Source: Boswellia sacra (Eukaryota; Streptophyta; Magnoliopsida; Sapindales; Burseraceae). From it: a stretch of 64,000 nucleotides of DNA. Shown here piece by piece: positions 11,276 to 23,703 of the stretch (its first letter is position 1; each line of letters begins with the position of its first letter). Under the pieces are notes generated by a model. The model did no database searches and was not told the origin of the DNA. It worked only from the letters and a program-made list of their open reading frames with translations. Made by a program: the position numbers and the translations under genes. Where the stretch lies: positions 1 through 64,000 of the forward strand of contig SNVD02013915.1 of NCBI GenBank assembly GCA_013180625.2, read 5' to 3'.

Positions 11276-11999
11276 GTAAGTTGCTCTTCATAGCTCTTGC
11301 TTACAATTTAAGAAGTCTAGATTAGTTTTATTTAAGTATTAAAGTAGATTCATTGTTTTTTTTGAAGTCATTTTAAGAAATTCCTTCTATTTTGTTGATT
11401 TTATAACCTACATAGCTAATTTTCCTATCTTCTGTACATGTTCTGTTTCATCTTTTTGGATACAATTCGTTAATTTCCTTCTTTATAAAACCTCTTTTAA
11501 AACCAATAATATTTTTGTATCCAGAATGTATATTATGATATGTTCTACTAATTTATGTTTCTTATATCGGGTGATAAATGAATTGCTTGTTTGATTTCTC
11601 AAGTTCAATGGCTAATCTCTTTAATTTCACGTATCTTTTTTTATTTCGATTGTATTTTTTTGGTGGAAAGGTGGCTGTTTTTATGGGCATGAGGGCAGGG
11701 GCTGGTTCTTTGAACGGGTTCATACTTTAAGTAGGGGCTGTGTGTTTTTTGTTTTGGGTTTTTTGTTTTTGAATGCTTTGGATGGGGGCTGGGAGTTTTT
11801 TGTTCATATTTCTATTTGGGTTATGTTTTTGAGTAGTTTGTATGCTTCAATTAGAAGTTATTTTGGATTAACATAAAATGATGTGTGTTCACTATTTAAC
11901 ACATTCTTTAAAATTGGTGTTCATTTCTTTGATTACCTTTCTCATGTGGGTTCCACACGATCTCAAATGGGTATGTAGCAAAATTTCAAATTTATATCG

Positions 12000-13190
12000 G
12001 TAATGCTTGTTCTCTTTACATGCATGCATTTATTTTTACTTCTATTAAATTTTTTCAGGGGGTTTTTGGGTTATTTGGTTGTCTATCTTATGTGAGGTGC
12101 TTTTTTTTTAATTTTTATGTTTATACTATTTTTTGTGTTGTAATTGTGTTCTGGTGTAATCTATAAGCATAGTTTCTTTAGGCCCATGAACAACCAAGCA
12201 ATAGACTTGTATTAAAAAATCACTTTCAGTTTGTTTGTAAATGAATAAATTAATGATATGATGTTGCAAATTTATTTACTTTTATGCAAATAATCAAATA
12301 GAGGAAGGCGTGATTCTTTTATTTTTATTATTACGTAATCAATCAAAAGCAAAAGAGAGTGTCCTTGTATTGTTTGAGTTGTTGTTGTTATTATGGTTTC
12401 TAGCTTTGATGTTTTCACTCTATTTGATTGCTATGAAACTGTAGGAAAACAGTAGTTAAATTTTCAAAATTGCATTCGTTCTTTATATTCTATAATCGTA
12501 TTGCATAAAGTCCTTGGTTAATGAATTTTTTTATGTTATTTTGTATGTCATTGTTTGGATAGATTTGACTAAATAGCTGTTGATTATTGACTGAATTTTT
12601 GCTTTTTTCACTTTTGACCATTTCCTTGAGGTGCTCATCTGTGTGGGCAGTATGTTAACATTCATTGACACTTAGGAAATTGGTCTATATTGTCATTAAT
12701 ACAGTGTGGTGATGCACTTAAAACTCCCAATTTTAAAATATATCCATCAATATCTTCTCATAATAGAAACTCCTAGATCCCAGAATATATGTAAAACTAT
12801 GTAAACATAATCATTAATATTACTATCTGTTAAGTAAGTAGATAAAGTATATTTTTATTTACTTTATCGTCTTTGATTAGTATATTTTTTATTACTCACT
12901 TTGCTGGGAACTCTGTGGCTGTCACAGATCTTGTGTCATCATATAAATCGAAATTTAAAAATGAAATAAAATGAAAGAGGAATCAGTTAACTCTTTTTTT
13001 GTTGAAATTAATGAAAAAAAACTAAAAAGAAGGGAAGAAAGAAATTTCAGATTTGAGATGGTGGTGTCTAGTAGATTTCTTAGGATAGATTATTATAAAG
13101 AAATTTTTTTGTTTGGGAGAGGAATGGATTCTATGTAATTTATTTTGATTGATTATTATTTAATAGGGTGTACTTTAATTGAAAGCTTCA
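12000..13190 (+). other. AT-rich intron-like stretch, nothing coding seen
   Basis: About 1.2 kb of T-rich sequence without any recognisable exon. A short exon-like piece follows near 13195-13233 (TRRKKLEAAQ before a gtaagt donor), but it is too short to assign. Confidence 0.4.
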
Positions 13191-14233
13191 AAATTTGACA
13201 CTAGGAGGAAAAAGCTCGAAGCTGCCCAGTTGTAAGTCCCTCCTCTCTTTCTTGCTCTTTCCTTTTCAACTTACTTGACCTTGCTAACTTGATTTTTCGA
13301 TTGGTTGATGATTCTTGATCATTGCTTATTAGGATAGCATTTTCAATTTTTTAGTAAAATTCAGTTGATATGGTTTACGTTTGTAGTCTGTTTCTTACTT
13401 TATTATTTGATTGGTTTCGTTGCTTGCATTGTGATATTTACTGAAATTGGGTGCATGTGATATGGGTCATGTTTTGATCTTACTTTGAGGCTTGCTGAGT
13501 GGACGTTTTGTTGCAATTTGGATATCTAATAGACCTTGATTGATGGGCATATAATTTCTCAAGGATTTGTGTTGATTCATGCTCTGGTGGTTTCTATCGT
13601 AACACAATTGTTGTTTATTTTAAAATTGAGGCTTTTCTTTTATGGGGATTTATGCTATGCGTTGCTAGAACATAGTTATATTCTACCCATTTTGGGCTAT
13701 TGTGCATACACGAATAACATAATACAATGCTTGTTTACGCTCAATTGTTGATTAGCTTTTTTGTCCATTTCTTTCTCTTATGTGAATATCTTTCCACTGA
13801 ACGATCTGATACTTTTAGTCACGACTATTACACAGTTCTAGTTCTTCAATTGATGTTTCAAATGTCAGACCCACTATATTAATAGATGTACCCCAGTGTT
13901 CCATTTTTTGGCTGCTCTGGAATATATCCTGATTGTCAACCATAAACCTGTTATGTTGCTTGTAGCTATGAATTATGTAAAGATGGCTGCTCTGAATTAT
14001 GTTGCTTGTAGCTCTAAATTATGTTACAAATAGCTATTACGACCGTGTGTAGGGGTGCAAGCTGATTTTCAGATATGTGAAAGAAAATCAATATTTGATG
14101 TAGCCCCTTGTATGGTTACTTGCTTTCTTAATGAGTTGGTTCTTTTTATGGTTTAGCTCATTTAAATGTAAGATTGAACTAAAATGACCTGTTTGTAAAA
14201 CATCAATTGCATACAGATGGGTGAAGAATGACC

Positions 14234-14258
14234 AAATAATAATAATAATAATAATAAT
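14234..14258. repeat. (AAT)n microsatellite
   Basis: About eight AAT/ATA units in a row inside an AT-rich intron-like stretch. Confidence 0.9.
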
Positions 14259-14714
14259 TTTTTTGGAATTGAAGGGCTTTTGCAGCAAACAATGTACTAA
14301 GGTTTGCTACTTATAGTGGCATATTCTGGTTCAGAAAACATCATTGATCACCTGAAGTAATTGAAGTTTCTGATAAATTGCTCAATTTATTGAGTTTTGG
14401 AAGGATTGAATCTTTTATACATTAAGTGTTGCTGTTCTAAAATTAATCAGGCGATATCAAAAGAACAAATAAAATTAATAAGTGATTTTTTGTTAACAAA
14501 GTTGAACATTTAGGTCTAACTGAGTACGTCTGCAATGATTTTTATTTGTTCAGCCGTATAAATTACTTAAAATAAGATAGAAACGTCCAGGAGCTTTATG
14601 TTAATTGAATTCTTTGGGGCCTTTTGGTACATTTGACTTGCTTTACTTATTCAACTCACATGACAATGGTTTTGGAATTTGTCGGACTAAACTCTTATTT
14701 GGCCTTTTTTGCAG

Positions 14715-14831
14715 CTTGCAGCAACTACATTTACTGGGGCAATATTTTGCTTTGGTGCCTTTTGTTTCAAGAGCATGTATGGTTTCCTTGCTCTTTTCTC
14801 CATTGGTGAACTTTTAATCTTTGCCACTCAG
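14715..14831 (+). pseudogene. Spinster-like sphingolipid transporter exon fragment
   Basis: A 117-bp exon (39 codons, no stop) between tttttgcag and cag/gtattt reads LAATTFTGAIFCFGAFCFKS followed by MYGFLALFSIGELLIFATQ. The alternation of two hydrophobic segments and the ending GELL.FATQ match one exon of plant spinster-homolog major-facilitator transporters, where the next exon would begin with P.N...LHCV. That next exon is not found. It is the last recognisable gene piece before the CACTA terminus. Confidence 0.75.
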
Positions 14832-15299
14832 GTATTTCTTTTGCAAAGCTAAAAGACCTCAGCATCATCCAGATACGCTAGTTAATTTCGCTACTGCAGT
14901 CACATGTTTCCCATTTATCATGTAGAAACTTTTATACATTAATCTTATGAAATTCAGGATTATTTGTAATACAATTTTACTTTCAATGTCTTCAAGTAGT
15001 GATCTTGATTTGGAATTCCTAGCCCTCCACAAACTGAAAATTATAAACTCATGTTAAGAAGCATAATTTATGCTAGTGAAAATATTTTTGTCCATGGTAA
15101 GATCTCAACCTTAATCTACCTATAATTGTTCAATTTTGTGTTGGGATTTATTGGGATTTAAATATGGTTTTTTAATGTTGATAGAATATAGTTAGGTCTG
15201 ATAGACTATAATTCAGTTTTAATTTATTCATCTATAAATTTCATAAACCTAAAACCAAGTTCGAAATTTCAAGGTCTCACCAAGTTCGAAACCAAGTTC

Positions 15300-15931
15300 G
15301 AAATTTCAAATTTTTAAGTTAATAATATTTGACTGTAAAATAGCTTACATACTTGACGGTCAAAAGCAATCAAATATGTTTCGTAAAGAGTCAAATATGA
15401 GCCAAAATATTTACCATACTTGACAGTATCGAAAGGGTCAAGTATTAAATTAATAATATTTGTCTGTCAACAAGGGTCAAATATTATTCTATGCTCACAT
15501 ACTTGACAGTTAGAAGCAATCAAATATGGAAAAAAATTCCGTAAAACTTGACGGTTACTGCAAAATACTTGACGGTTATAAGCAGTCAAATATTGAAAAA
15601 TTCGACCATTGGAATCAAAATATTTGACGGTTACTGTCAAATATTATTAACAAAATTTTAAAATTTTGACCATTACTTTTGTCATATTTGACGGTTAATG
15701 TCAAATATTTCTTTAATAAACCGTCAAATAAGGCCTAAAATTTGAATCCAAAGGTATAAAAACTTGACTATTTCGTAAGAGTCAAATAATACAGTAGTGG
15801 ATATTTGACTGTTTGACCAACGGTCAACTATTATCATATTTGACGGTGACATATATGACGCGCAAAAACCGTCAAATATTATCATATTTGACGGCTAAAA
15901 ACTGTCAAATATTTGCTTTTTTCTTGTAGTG
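15300..15931 (+). mobile_element. Right end of a CACTA (En/Spm) transposon with subterminal repeats
   Basis: The sequence ends TTCTTGTAGTG at 15931, the reverse complement of CACTACAAGAA, the same CACTA terminus seen at 61264 and 62187. The 600 bp before it hold more than fifteen copies, in both orientations, of a 9-11 base motif (ATTTGACGG / CCGTCAAAT with CTTGACGG and TGTCAAAT variants), as expected of the subterminal transposase-binding repeats of CACTA elements. The following three bases (ata, 15932-15934) would be the 3-bp target duplication. I found no plus-strand CACTACAAG between 2171 and 15300, so the left end is outside the window or lost. Confidence 0.8.
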
Positions 15932-17990
15932 ATATACAAAAATGTTTACAGGGACAATTAGAAGAAATTTTAGCCTCTCACACTCCAAGAAGGCATTCAA
16001 TCTCTCTAAACAGTAACCTTTTTTCTTTTCTCTCTTTTCAACTCTCTCTCAACTGTTTTAACATTGACAAACATGTTCTTTTTTTATATTCCAAGGCTTG
16101 TAGGCCAATTACTTGCATAATAAGAAATCCTATTTAGACTAGGAAATAGACCCGCGTTCTTACGCAACATTACTCGTGCTTCTGCGCGAACTCTCTGCTC
16201 AAAAAATTCGCAAAGCCATAATCCACAACGCTGAGCCAAATGATCTGCGCTGTTGCGCCAACTTCGTGCTGTTGTACCAACTTTCTGTATTCACATGTCT
16301 GATACTACATCTGATGTGGATTTTAGCGTGCCTCCACAACTCTAGCTGCGCACCTGCATCATTTTTTTGGCTGCACTACACAAGTTGAGCCACAGGCTTC
16401 ACAGAAGTAAAGGCTTTTGCTTTGTTGTTTCCAAAAAAATATTAACACGTGAAATGTAGAATCACTTTTTCTTGTTAAAAGTATTTTTTTTTCTTAGTTT
16501 GTCTATTGTCTTTAAATGCTAATGGCAATCTTTTTCTCTTGTCATGTCTAGCAAGCATGTTTGGTATTTCTAAGTTTGTCCATGGCTCGTATTACAGTCT
16601 GTACATTTAACTTCTTTACAAAGGGTTAATTAATGTATGTTCGAACCTAAAATTTAAACATCAAAGACTGATGTTTAATTTAATAAGCTCTATTACCTAT
16701 TTTTAGCTATAGTTTGATCATAAAGACCATGTTTGTAAAAAAATTTAAGTAATTTCATATTATTTAAAAATTTAATAATTAAAAGCTGAATATAATTAGG
16801 CCTCGGAGCAGAAAAAATAATTTTTAATATTTAATTTATTGACTGTCCCCCATATAATTATTATAACTTGGAGGTGGGAGAAAATGGCCAACAAAAGAAG
16901 ACGGGTAAAACAATATTCAATTACAAAAGTTTTCATCTTTATTATTTAAATATTGGTGATCATATTTTATTTTAGGCAAAAAACCTTTTTCTCCCTTCCC
17001 AACGGGCATGCTTACATTTTTTAGTCATTAAAATTTCTGTTCCCTCACAATTCTCTCTTTCTTCATCTCCATATACACAGATTCACCTTCTTCAGTTCTT
17101 CTTTTTCTCCATCTATCTCCAACGGTGAAGTGAAGTGCCCTGTGCTTATATTCTTTACGGCTTAACTCTTAATCTCTTTGCTCCCCTCTCTATACGTGTA
17201 GTTCAATCTCTAGTACTCGTATTTAGGTTCTATTGTGATATGGTTTTAAAGTGGAAGAACACAGAAAATCACAAACAAATGATGTTTTGAATTGAAAGCA
17301 GGAAATGTAATTGAATTGGACAGAATTCACATTAATTGAGATCAATTCACCGCTTAGGGATATAGAAACACCACCCCAGATAAGCAATTACAAATAATAA
17401 TTCACCAGCCAAAAGAATCCACTCAAGAGATGAGAATTTGAGAGAAAACACCACAACGGTTCAAATTTATTCAATAATAACTTCTTTGCAAAAAGGGACG
17501 GCTTCTTAAATACATTCTCCTTTTGGAGCCTTTCCACTTACATGGTGGATAACCCATTCACAATTTAAAAATAAGCTAAAAAGCACACAAACACTCCTTA
17601 AAACATGCTAGAAATGGCCACTACTTTTTTAGTAATGAAACCCAAAAAGAAAACATGAAGACACACACTCATTGCAAGACCCATGCTTGAAAAGACAAAC
17701 CATTCTTACAATAATAAGACACATTAAAATACTCAACAAACACAGTAATTGCATCTAGACAAAATCAAAATTAAACCTTATTTATTATTCTTGTTGGAAG
17801 AGCAAAATAAACCAAAGTGTTGGCTGGTTGTATTTCAATTATCCCATCCGATTTTTTTTTTTAATTTATTCTTGAAATGAGTTGGAATATCATCATGGGT
17901 TGCCAAGGAATGCTTATTTGCATTGTTGATCCCAAAATCCTCGTTATATTGTTCCAACTTTCATGTTTTAATATTTTTATTAATTATAGA
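15932..17990. other. AT-rich region without assignable genes
   Basis: No convincing gene was read here. 16150-16390 is relatively GC-rich with repeated tgcgc-containing words. 17020-17240 is pyrimidine-rich and leader-like. 17250-17790 is A-rich and resembles an antisense LTR or transposon remnant, but no paired ends were found. Confidence 0.35.
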
Positions 17991-18390
17991 TTGTTATTGT
18001 TAAATTTTTATTTACTTTTTTTTATTTGTAGAGAATAATTAGTTAGACTATAGTTATATTTATAGTCATTGATAATTTATTCTCTAGCCCTATTTATAGT
18101 TCCTAGTTATTGTTTGCTTAGTATTACTTGGTAATTAATAAGTTACTTAAGAGTTCCTATTATTAATTACTAATTTATTCATATTTATTTAAAGTTACTG
18201 TTAATTTGTTATTTACTTATTTTTATTTGTTTGTAAATAATATTAATTCATTAGCCTATAGTTATATTTAAAGTTATTGTTAATTTATTTGTTGGCACTA
18301 TTTGTAATTCCTAGTTATTGTTTATTTTATAATTTTTTATTTGCTTGTTGTTACTTATTAATTAATAATTTAGTCTTACTTATAATCTAA
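17990..18390. repeat. Diverged tandem duplication of about 190-200 bp
   Basis: Two successive blocks share the order tttatttgt, actatagttatattta, attcctagttattgttt and attaataa, with many substitutions and small indels. Both are AT-rich and non-coding. Confidence 0.5.
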
Positions 18391-18391
18391 T

Positions 18392-18685
18392 TTTAAGGAT
18401 ATTTTGGACTTGTAAATTATCAAATAACTTGCATTATAATAAATTTTCACAGAAAATTGTTGTTGGACTTCTATCAAACCAATTTCATAGATTGTTGAAT
18501 CTGAGTTTCACGATCATCATCAAGTGCTAAAGAATTAACAATAGTAAAATAACATACGACCAGGTATTTTTCTTTTCAAAGTTATTGCTTACAATGATCA
18601 ATTATGTTTGACATTTTTCATGAAATTAACACTGAATATGAATGCATATTTTTTTGGAAAGTGAATCTCTTTTATAGTATTGACG
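18392..18685. repeat. Dispersed 280-bp repeat, copy 1
   Basis: Runs from ggatattttggacttg to tcttttatagtattga. The same sequence recurs at 23846-24130 and 24813-25097. This copy is the more diverged one and continues past the shared end into different DNA (cgcatggattt), which marks the junction where Sirevirus sequence begins in the other two. Confidence 0.8.
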
Positions 18686-19639
18686 CATGGATTTATGTTA
18701 CGATTTATGCATATAGTAATCTTGGTATTGGATGAGTTGGAAAGTAATTATGCAAATACATGCTTACAATGATCAAAGTTTTATTATAAATATCTTTATG
18801 CACAGTTACATGTCTTGTTATGATTATTGTAAGTAGAATTTTGTTTTACATTGTAGTGGATATTATTTCGCCCATAATACATAATGCAAATCAGTTCTCA
18901 CTAGCCAAAACATCGATCTAAGTTCTATGTCTACAATTTCATCTTTATTGTTTCATTTATTTTGACAAGGGCTGTTGTAGGGCAGATTTTTTAAAAGCCT
19001 TTTCATAATAAATAGCTTCTTTTACTTTTGCTTTCAATCCAATGTAGGGCAATTGCATGTACGTTCAATGATACTTGCATGATGAGAACGTGCAAGATTG
19101 TGAGATAACGCAGACCTCATCAACTGGAAACTAAATTTAATCCTAAGGTAGCCAACATAGCTCATCTTTATTTATTATTATTATTATTTTTTTGTGCTAA
19201 AAGGAAATCAGATTGGACTAATGCATGCTTTAGTTTCTTGTACTTCTAATCAACGTTGTGCCTTAGTGGCTGAGAAGATGAACTGGACATGGATTTACTA
19301 CATGAAAGCTTGAAAAATCGTACAGTGATTTTGTAATGATTTGATATGTTAAGAAACTTTAGAACTTTTTATGCTTTATTATTTGTTATAAAACCTTTGT
19401 TGAAGAATTTGCACTGTTTACACAATTGCTTTGCATCGCAGTGCTAAAAGAGGAACTCATCGCCCTATTATGAATCTTTCATGAAAGAAGTTTAAGATTA
19501 TGACCTGCATGACTGATGCATATTTTTTTAATTGAATTTTATTAACCTTTTTTTTCCTCATTTTCATTGTTTTTGTTGTTCTTATAAAGAGCTTTTAGCC
19601 AACCTACAGATATATATGTTTTACCATTTATCAAATAAT

Positions 19640-19985
19640 TTCATAGATGTTGGTAACATTAGATCTTATATGGAACTAACTAAATGTTGGGATCCGCTAA
19701 CTCTGAGGCTAACAAATAAAAGTTTAGTTGAAATGAAATGGCAAAAATTGCATCATATCCAGATTCTATGGCTGGGCATATACTTTTATATCCTTGGATT
19801 ATGACTTCTGCTATTTGTCCATTTTCCTTTCATAAAATTAACTATATATTCATGAATTATCTTTGCCTTCTCTACTATTACTTGTTCATTTATGTTGATT
19901 TTGAAAGCATCCCACTTTCTTTTGACTATTTGTTTTAGGTTTTATAAATTAATGTGATAGAAGTTAACGTGTTTTTGTTTTCCTG
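19640..19985 (+). repeat. Duplicated 330-bp segment, copy 1 (partner at 21042-21360)
   Basis: The segment from gatgttggtaacattag to ttaatgtgatagaagtt aligns along its length with 21042-21360. In the same reading frame both copies give a related peptide (ELTKCWDPLTLRLTNKSLVE here, LTKWWDPLSLKLTNESLVE there, then WQKLH.IQILWLGIYFY). The second copy has no start and later stops. I do not recognise the protein. Confidence 0.6.
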
Positions 19986-21041
19986 TTTTTCTTCTTCTTT
20001 GTGTTATTATTATTTTTTCACATTTTCACTGGTTTTGAATTTTTAACATGAATGGAGTGTCAATGACGATAAGCATTAGAAGGCAAAAGATAGTAGACAA
20101 ACGTGATTTAGAAAAGTGTGAGTTACGACATAAACTAAGCTGAGACGATATTTATTCAACTAACCTCAAAAGATATGTCAGTCATGTTTCAATAGTTCAA
20201 AAAATATTTCCTTTTTATTAAGAAAACAAATCAGGGTTGACTAATATTATTGGTTGGTTTGAAAAGATGCCATCTGATAGTTGTTAAGGGCTGTGTGGTG
20301 GTTTGTAGATGCCGTCTTGGATTTCTCCGTTAATGTCCATGGTTTCAACATCTCATTTTGTAAATATATTGCTAGTATTTTGATTTGAATATTTGTTTAG
20401 TTAAAAATTCTTGGTTTACTTTTCAGCCTTTTTGTTTTTATTAAAATCACAAATTCTCATATGAAATTTGATGATTATTATAATTGAGTTTGTAATTTAG
20501 ATCTTTTTGGTGAATAATAATAACAAATATTAAAATATTAGGGTGGGTTCTCGGTTATGATTTATTTAATGAATTTAAAATGTGAATTACAAGATTTTTG
20601 TTGAAGGAAAAAATATATGCTTATGCTTGCTTTGTTAGTTTTGACGAAGGGCTGATGCTACTGCACTGTGATTTCAAATGAAGATGATGCTTTAGAGCGG
20701 GGTTTATTTTATTATTATTATTATCATCATTATTGACTTAGTTAGGGAGAGTCTTTTGGTGTGTTTGGCAATGGCATGCATAAACCCAATTTCATCCAAA
20801 AGGCCAACAATGAACTATGTCTTGATACAATTGAACAAGTCAAAAGAAAAAATCCCATGAGACTGAATCTAAAGATTCTATTGAAATGGTTGCTATAATT
20901 TGTATGACGAGTCCTTTCCTTTAGCATGGTAGGACTGTAACAAGAAATAATTATGTTGGTCCCAGGAGGCTACTTTGTGATTTTATTTTATGCATAGGCC
21001 CGCGGCCGGTATCTTAGTTTGTTGATTACTTGATGACAAAA

Positions 21042-21360
21042 TGTTGGTGACATTAGATTTTATCTAAAACTAACTAAATGGTGGGATCCACTATCTTTGA
21101 AGTTGACAAATGAAAGTTTAGTTGAAGTTGAATGGCAAAAATTGCATCAGATCCAGATTCTATGGCTGGGTATATACTTTTATATCCTTTGATTATGATT
21201 TCTGCTATTTGTACATGCTACTTTCATAAATTTATCTACATATTCATAAATTATCTTTGTCTTCGCTACTATTACTTGTTCAGCTCTACTTATTTTGAAA
21301 GCATCCTGCTTTATTATTTTACTATTTCTTTCAGGTTTTGTAAATTAACATGAGAGAAGT
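21042..21360 (+). repeat. Duplicated 330-bp segment, copy 2
   Basis: Partner of 19640-19985, roughly 85 percent similar by eye. It shares the stretch caaaaattgcatcagatccagattctatggctggg with a few changes, and the same downstream order. The 1.05 kb between the copies shows no recognisable gene. Confidence 0.6.
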
Positions 21361-22055
21361 TAAAATTTCTGTTTTACATTTTGTTAAGCTACATTAAAGC
21401 TTGCAAGCTTGATGTAATTTTTAACTTGCAAATAGTTATATATACGTATTAAATAAAAGTTTCTTAAAACTTTTGAAAGGAAACTGCAATTTACTCGTCA
21501 ACTTGCAGCATCTTTCATAGCATTTAAATTTGGCTTCATAAAGTAATCTACTCAACTTAGCGGTCAACATTCTTCTGCACTTTGGGCTCTCCAGTGTAAG
21601 TAAGATATCAACCTATATTGCTACCCAAGTGTAAATCTCAATTGACTATTATTTTTCCTTTTATTGTATAGGATAAATCAGTACTATTACTGCTTTGATA
21701 CGATTTCCTCGTGTTAAATATTCTTTATTTCTTGTGTATAAATTAAGCTAATTAGATGCTCAAAATTTCAGACTGGTTTGCCTTTATTTCACTGTTTCGG
21801 ACGGATTGTTCTTTAATGTTTACCTATTGACTAGTGTCTTGGAATTATATGACACAATAGAATGCATGTACTTTTGGCTTTAACTAGTTATTGTATTTGT
21901 GCTTCTCAAAAATTGAGAATATTTGAAAAGATTCTTAATTTCAATATTTTAATGTTAAATAATCCTTAAACCAACTAAGTTTATATTTCTCCAGTGTAAC
22001 TGAACCCATTTTGACCATCATAATTTCACAATTCATTACTATTTTAATAAATTAA

Positions 22056-23366
22056 GGGCCCGTTTGTTTATCACCACTTATCACTTAACACTTTTAAGTG
22101 TTTAGATTTAAGTCTTAAAATTTTTATTTGTTTTTCTATTTAGCACTTATTTTAAGTAATAAATCACTTAATTGAAAAAGTGAAAATGCATCACTTTTTC
22201 TAACCACTATTGTCTAAATGAGGTGTTAAAAATTTTATGCCATAAATATCCCTACATATTAAAATAATATAAATTTTATCAAATTTTCTAATAATTATTG
22301 TCTAAATAAGGTGTTAAAAATTTTATTCCATAAATATGAATATATATTAAAATAATATAAATTTTATTAAATTTTTATTTAAGAATATTATTTTAATTTA
22401 TTAAAAGGTACAATTTTGGTATATTTGTGATTGTTTTAGTATTTATTATCAAATTGTTATATTATTTATTACTATATTTATAATTACCACGTCAAAATAT
22501 GATAAATATTTTTTATAATTGGTAAAATTTTATTTATTTCTATTAATATTTCAAATTAATTAGTTAATAATATGTTGAATAATAACTATTAAAAAATTTG
22601 ATATCATTATAAATAGCAAGTTTTAAAATAGACAATATATTTGATAAAAGTTTATTAAATATTATAGGGACAGTTTTATTGAAACTTCAAAAGTTATTTA
22701 TTAGATTGATAAGAACATTTTATTTTATTTAATAGTGTAAATTTAAAGTAAAAATTAATATTTAATATTGTCAATTAAAAGAACATATTTGTTTTTTTTC
22801 TTTTTAAGTTTATGAAATGGAAAACACTTTAATTAATAGAATTATTTTTTTATGATTCAAAATATGGTCCGCAAAATGTAATGGATAAAATACTACTCTT
22901 ACAATTTTTTTTTATACAAATTGATATGGCTTAAACTTGATCTAATTATTGGAGGAATGAATTTTAAAAATTGATAATATTAATGATATAGTAGTTTTAC
23001 AATAATATCATATGAGTTTATATAATATAATATTAAATATTTAAATGAAAAAGAATTTTTATTTAATTTTAGTTAATAATTATTTTTTAAAGGTTGTAAG
23101 AAATATAATATTAATTATTTAAATGAAAAAGAATTTTGACTTAATTTTATTAACTATTTAATTTTTAAATGATTGTATAAATATAAGTATAAACATTGTA
23201 CATTTTAATAAGGATAAAAAAGTCACATTAAAGGTAAAATATTCTCTTACCACTTTTTTTAAGTGGTATCTAAAAAAGTAAACAAACATTCTATTAAGTG
23301 GTGTAAATTAAGTTCTAAAGAGTGTTTAGATCTAAAAAGTGTTAAGTGATTGAAACAAACACCACC
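22056..23366. mobile_element. PIF/Harbinger-like (Tourist-type) nonautonomous element
   Basis: The left end GGGCCCGTTTGTTT and the right end AAACAAACACCACC face each other. The inner part of the ends is also inverted (CACTTAACACTTTT against AAAAGTGTTAAGTG). The trinucleotide TAA flanks both sides (22053-22055 and 23367-23369), the target duplication of this superfamily. The 1311-bp body is very AT-rich and codes for nothing visible. It holds an 88-bp tandem duplication starting at 22208 and 22296. Confidence 0.75.
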
Positions 23367-23703
23367 TAAGTGTACTTTGTACCAAATTACTTTTTACAAC
23401 CAAATTTAAATACTGATTTTTTCCTTCTTTTTGACCACACCCGTCATCCCAAACACACGGTGAATCTAATCAGTTTGGTTCTCCCTTTGGGGCATTCAAT
23501 AGTAATAATCCAGCTTTGCATGGTATGTTTGTTGTCCATAAGTTGATATGCAGCCCAAAGATGTACAAAGTATAATTTGAAGGAGTAGCTCTTAAAGTTG
23601 TATCTTCAATTTATGCTTTTTATATATGCTTGCTTGATTTAGAAATATGGACACAACTCCTTAGAAATTGTAAGAGCATTAGTAGAAATTTTGCATGTGA
23701 AAA

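Noticed and set aside
2568..15931. A Helitron as carrier of the gene fragments
   Set aside because: Same-strand fragments with introns would fit a Helitron, but I found no convincing CTRR end preceded by a GC-rich hairpin, whereas a CACTA terminus with subterminal repeats is clear. It stays possible that part of the array came by Helitron earlier.
17250..17790. A solo LTR
   Set aside because: Composition is suggestive but no TG...CA ends with a target duplication could be found.
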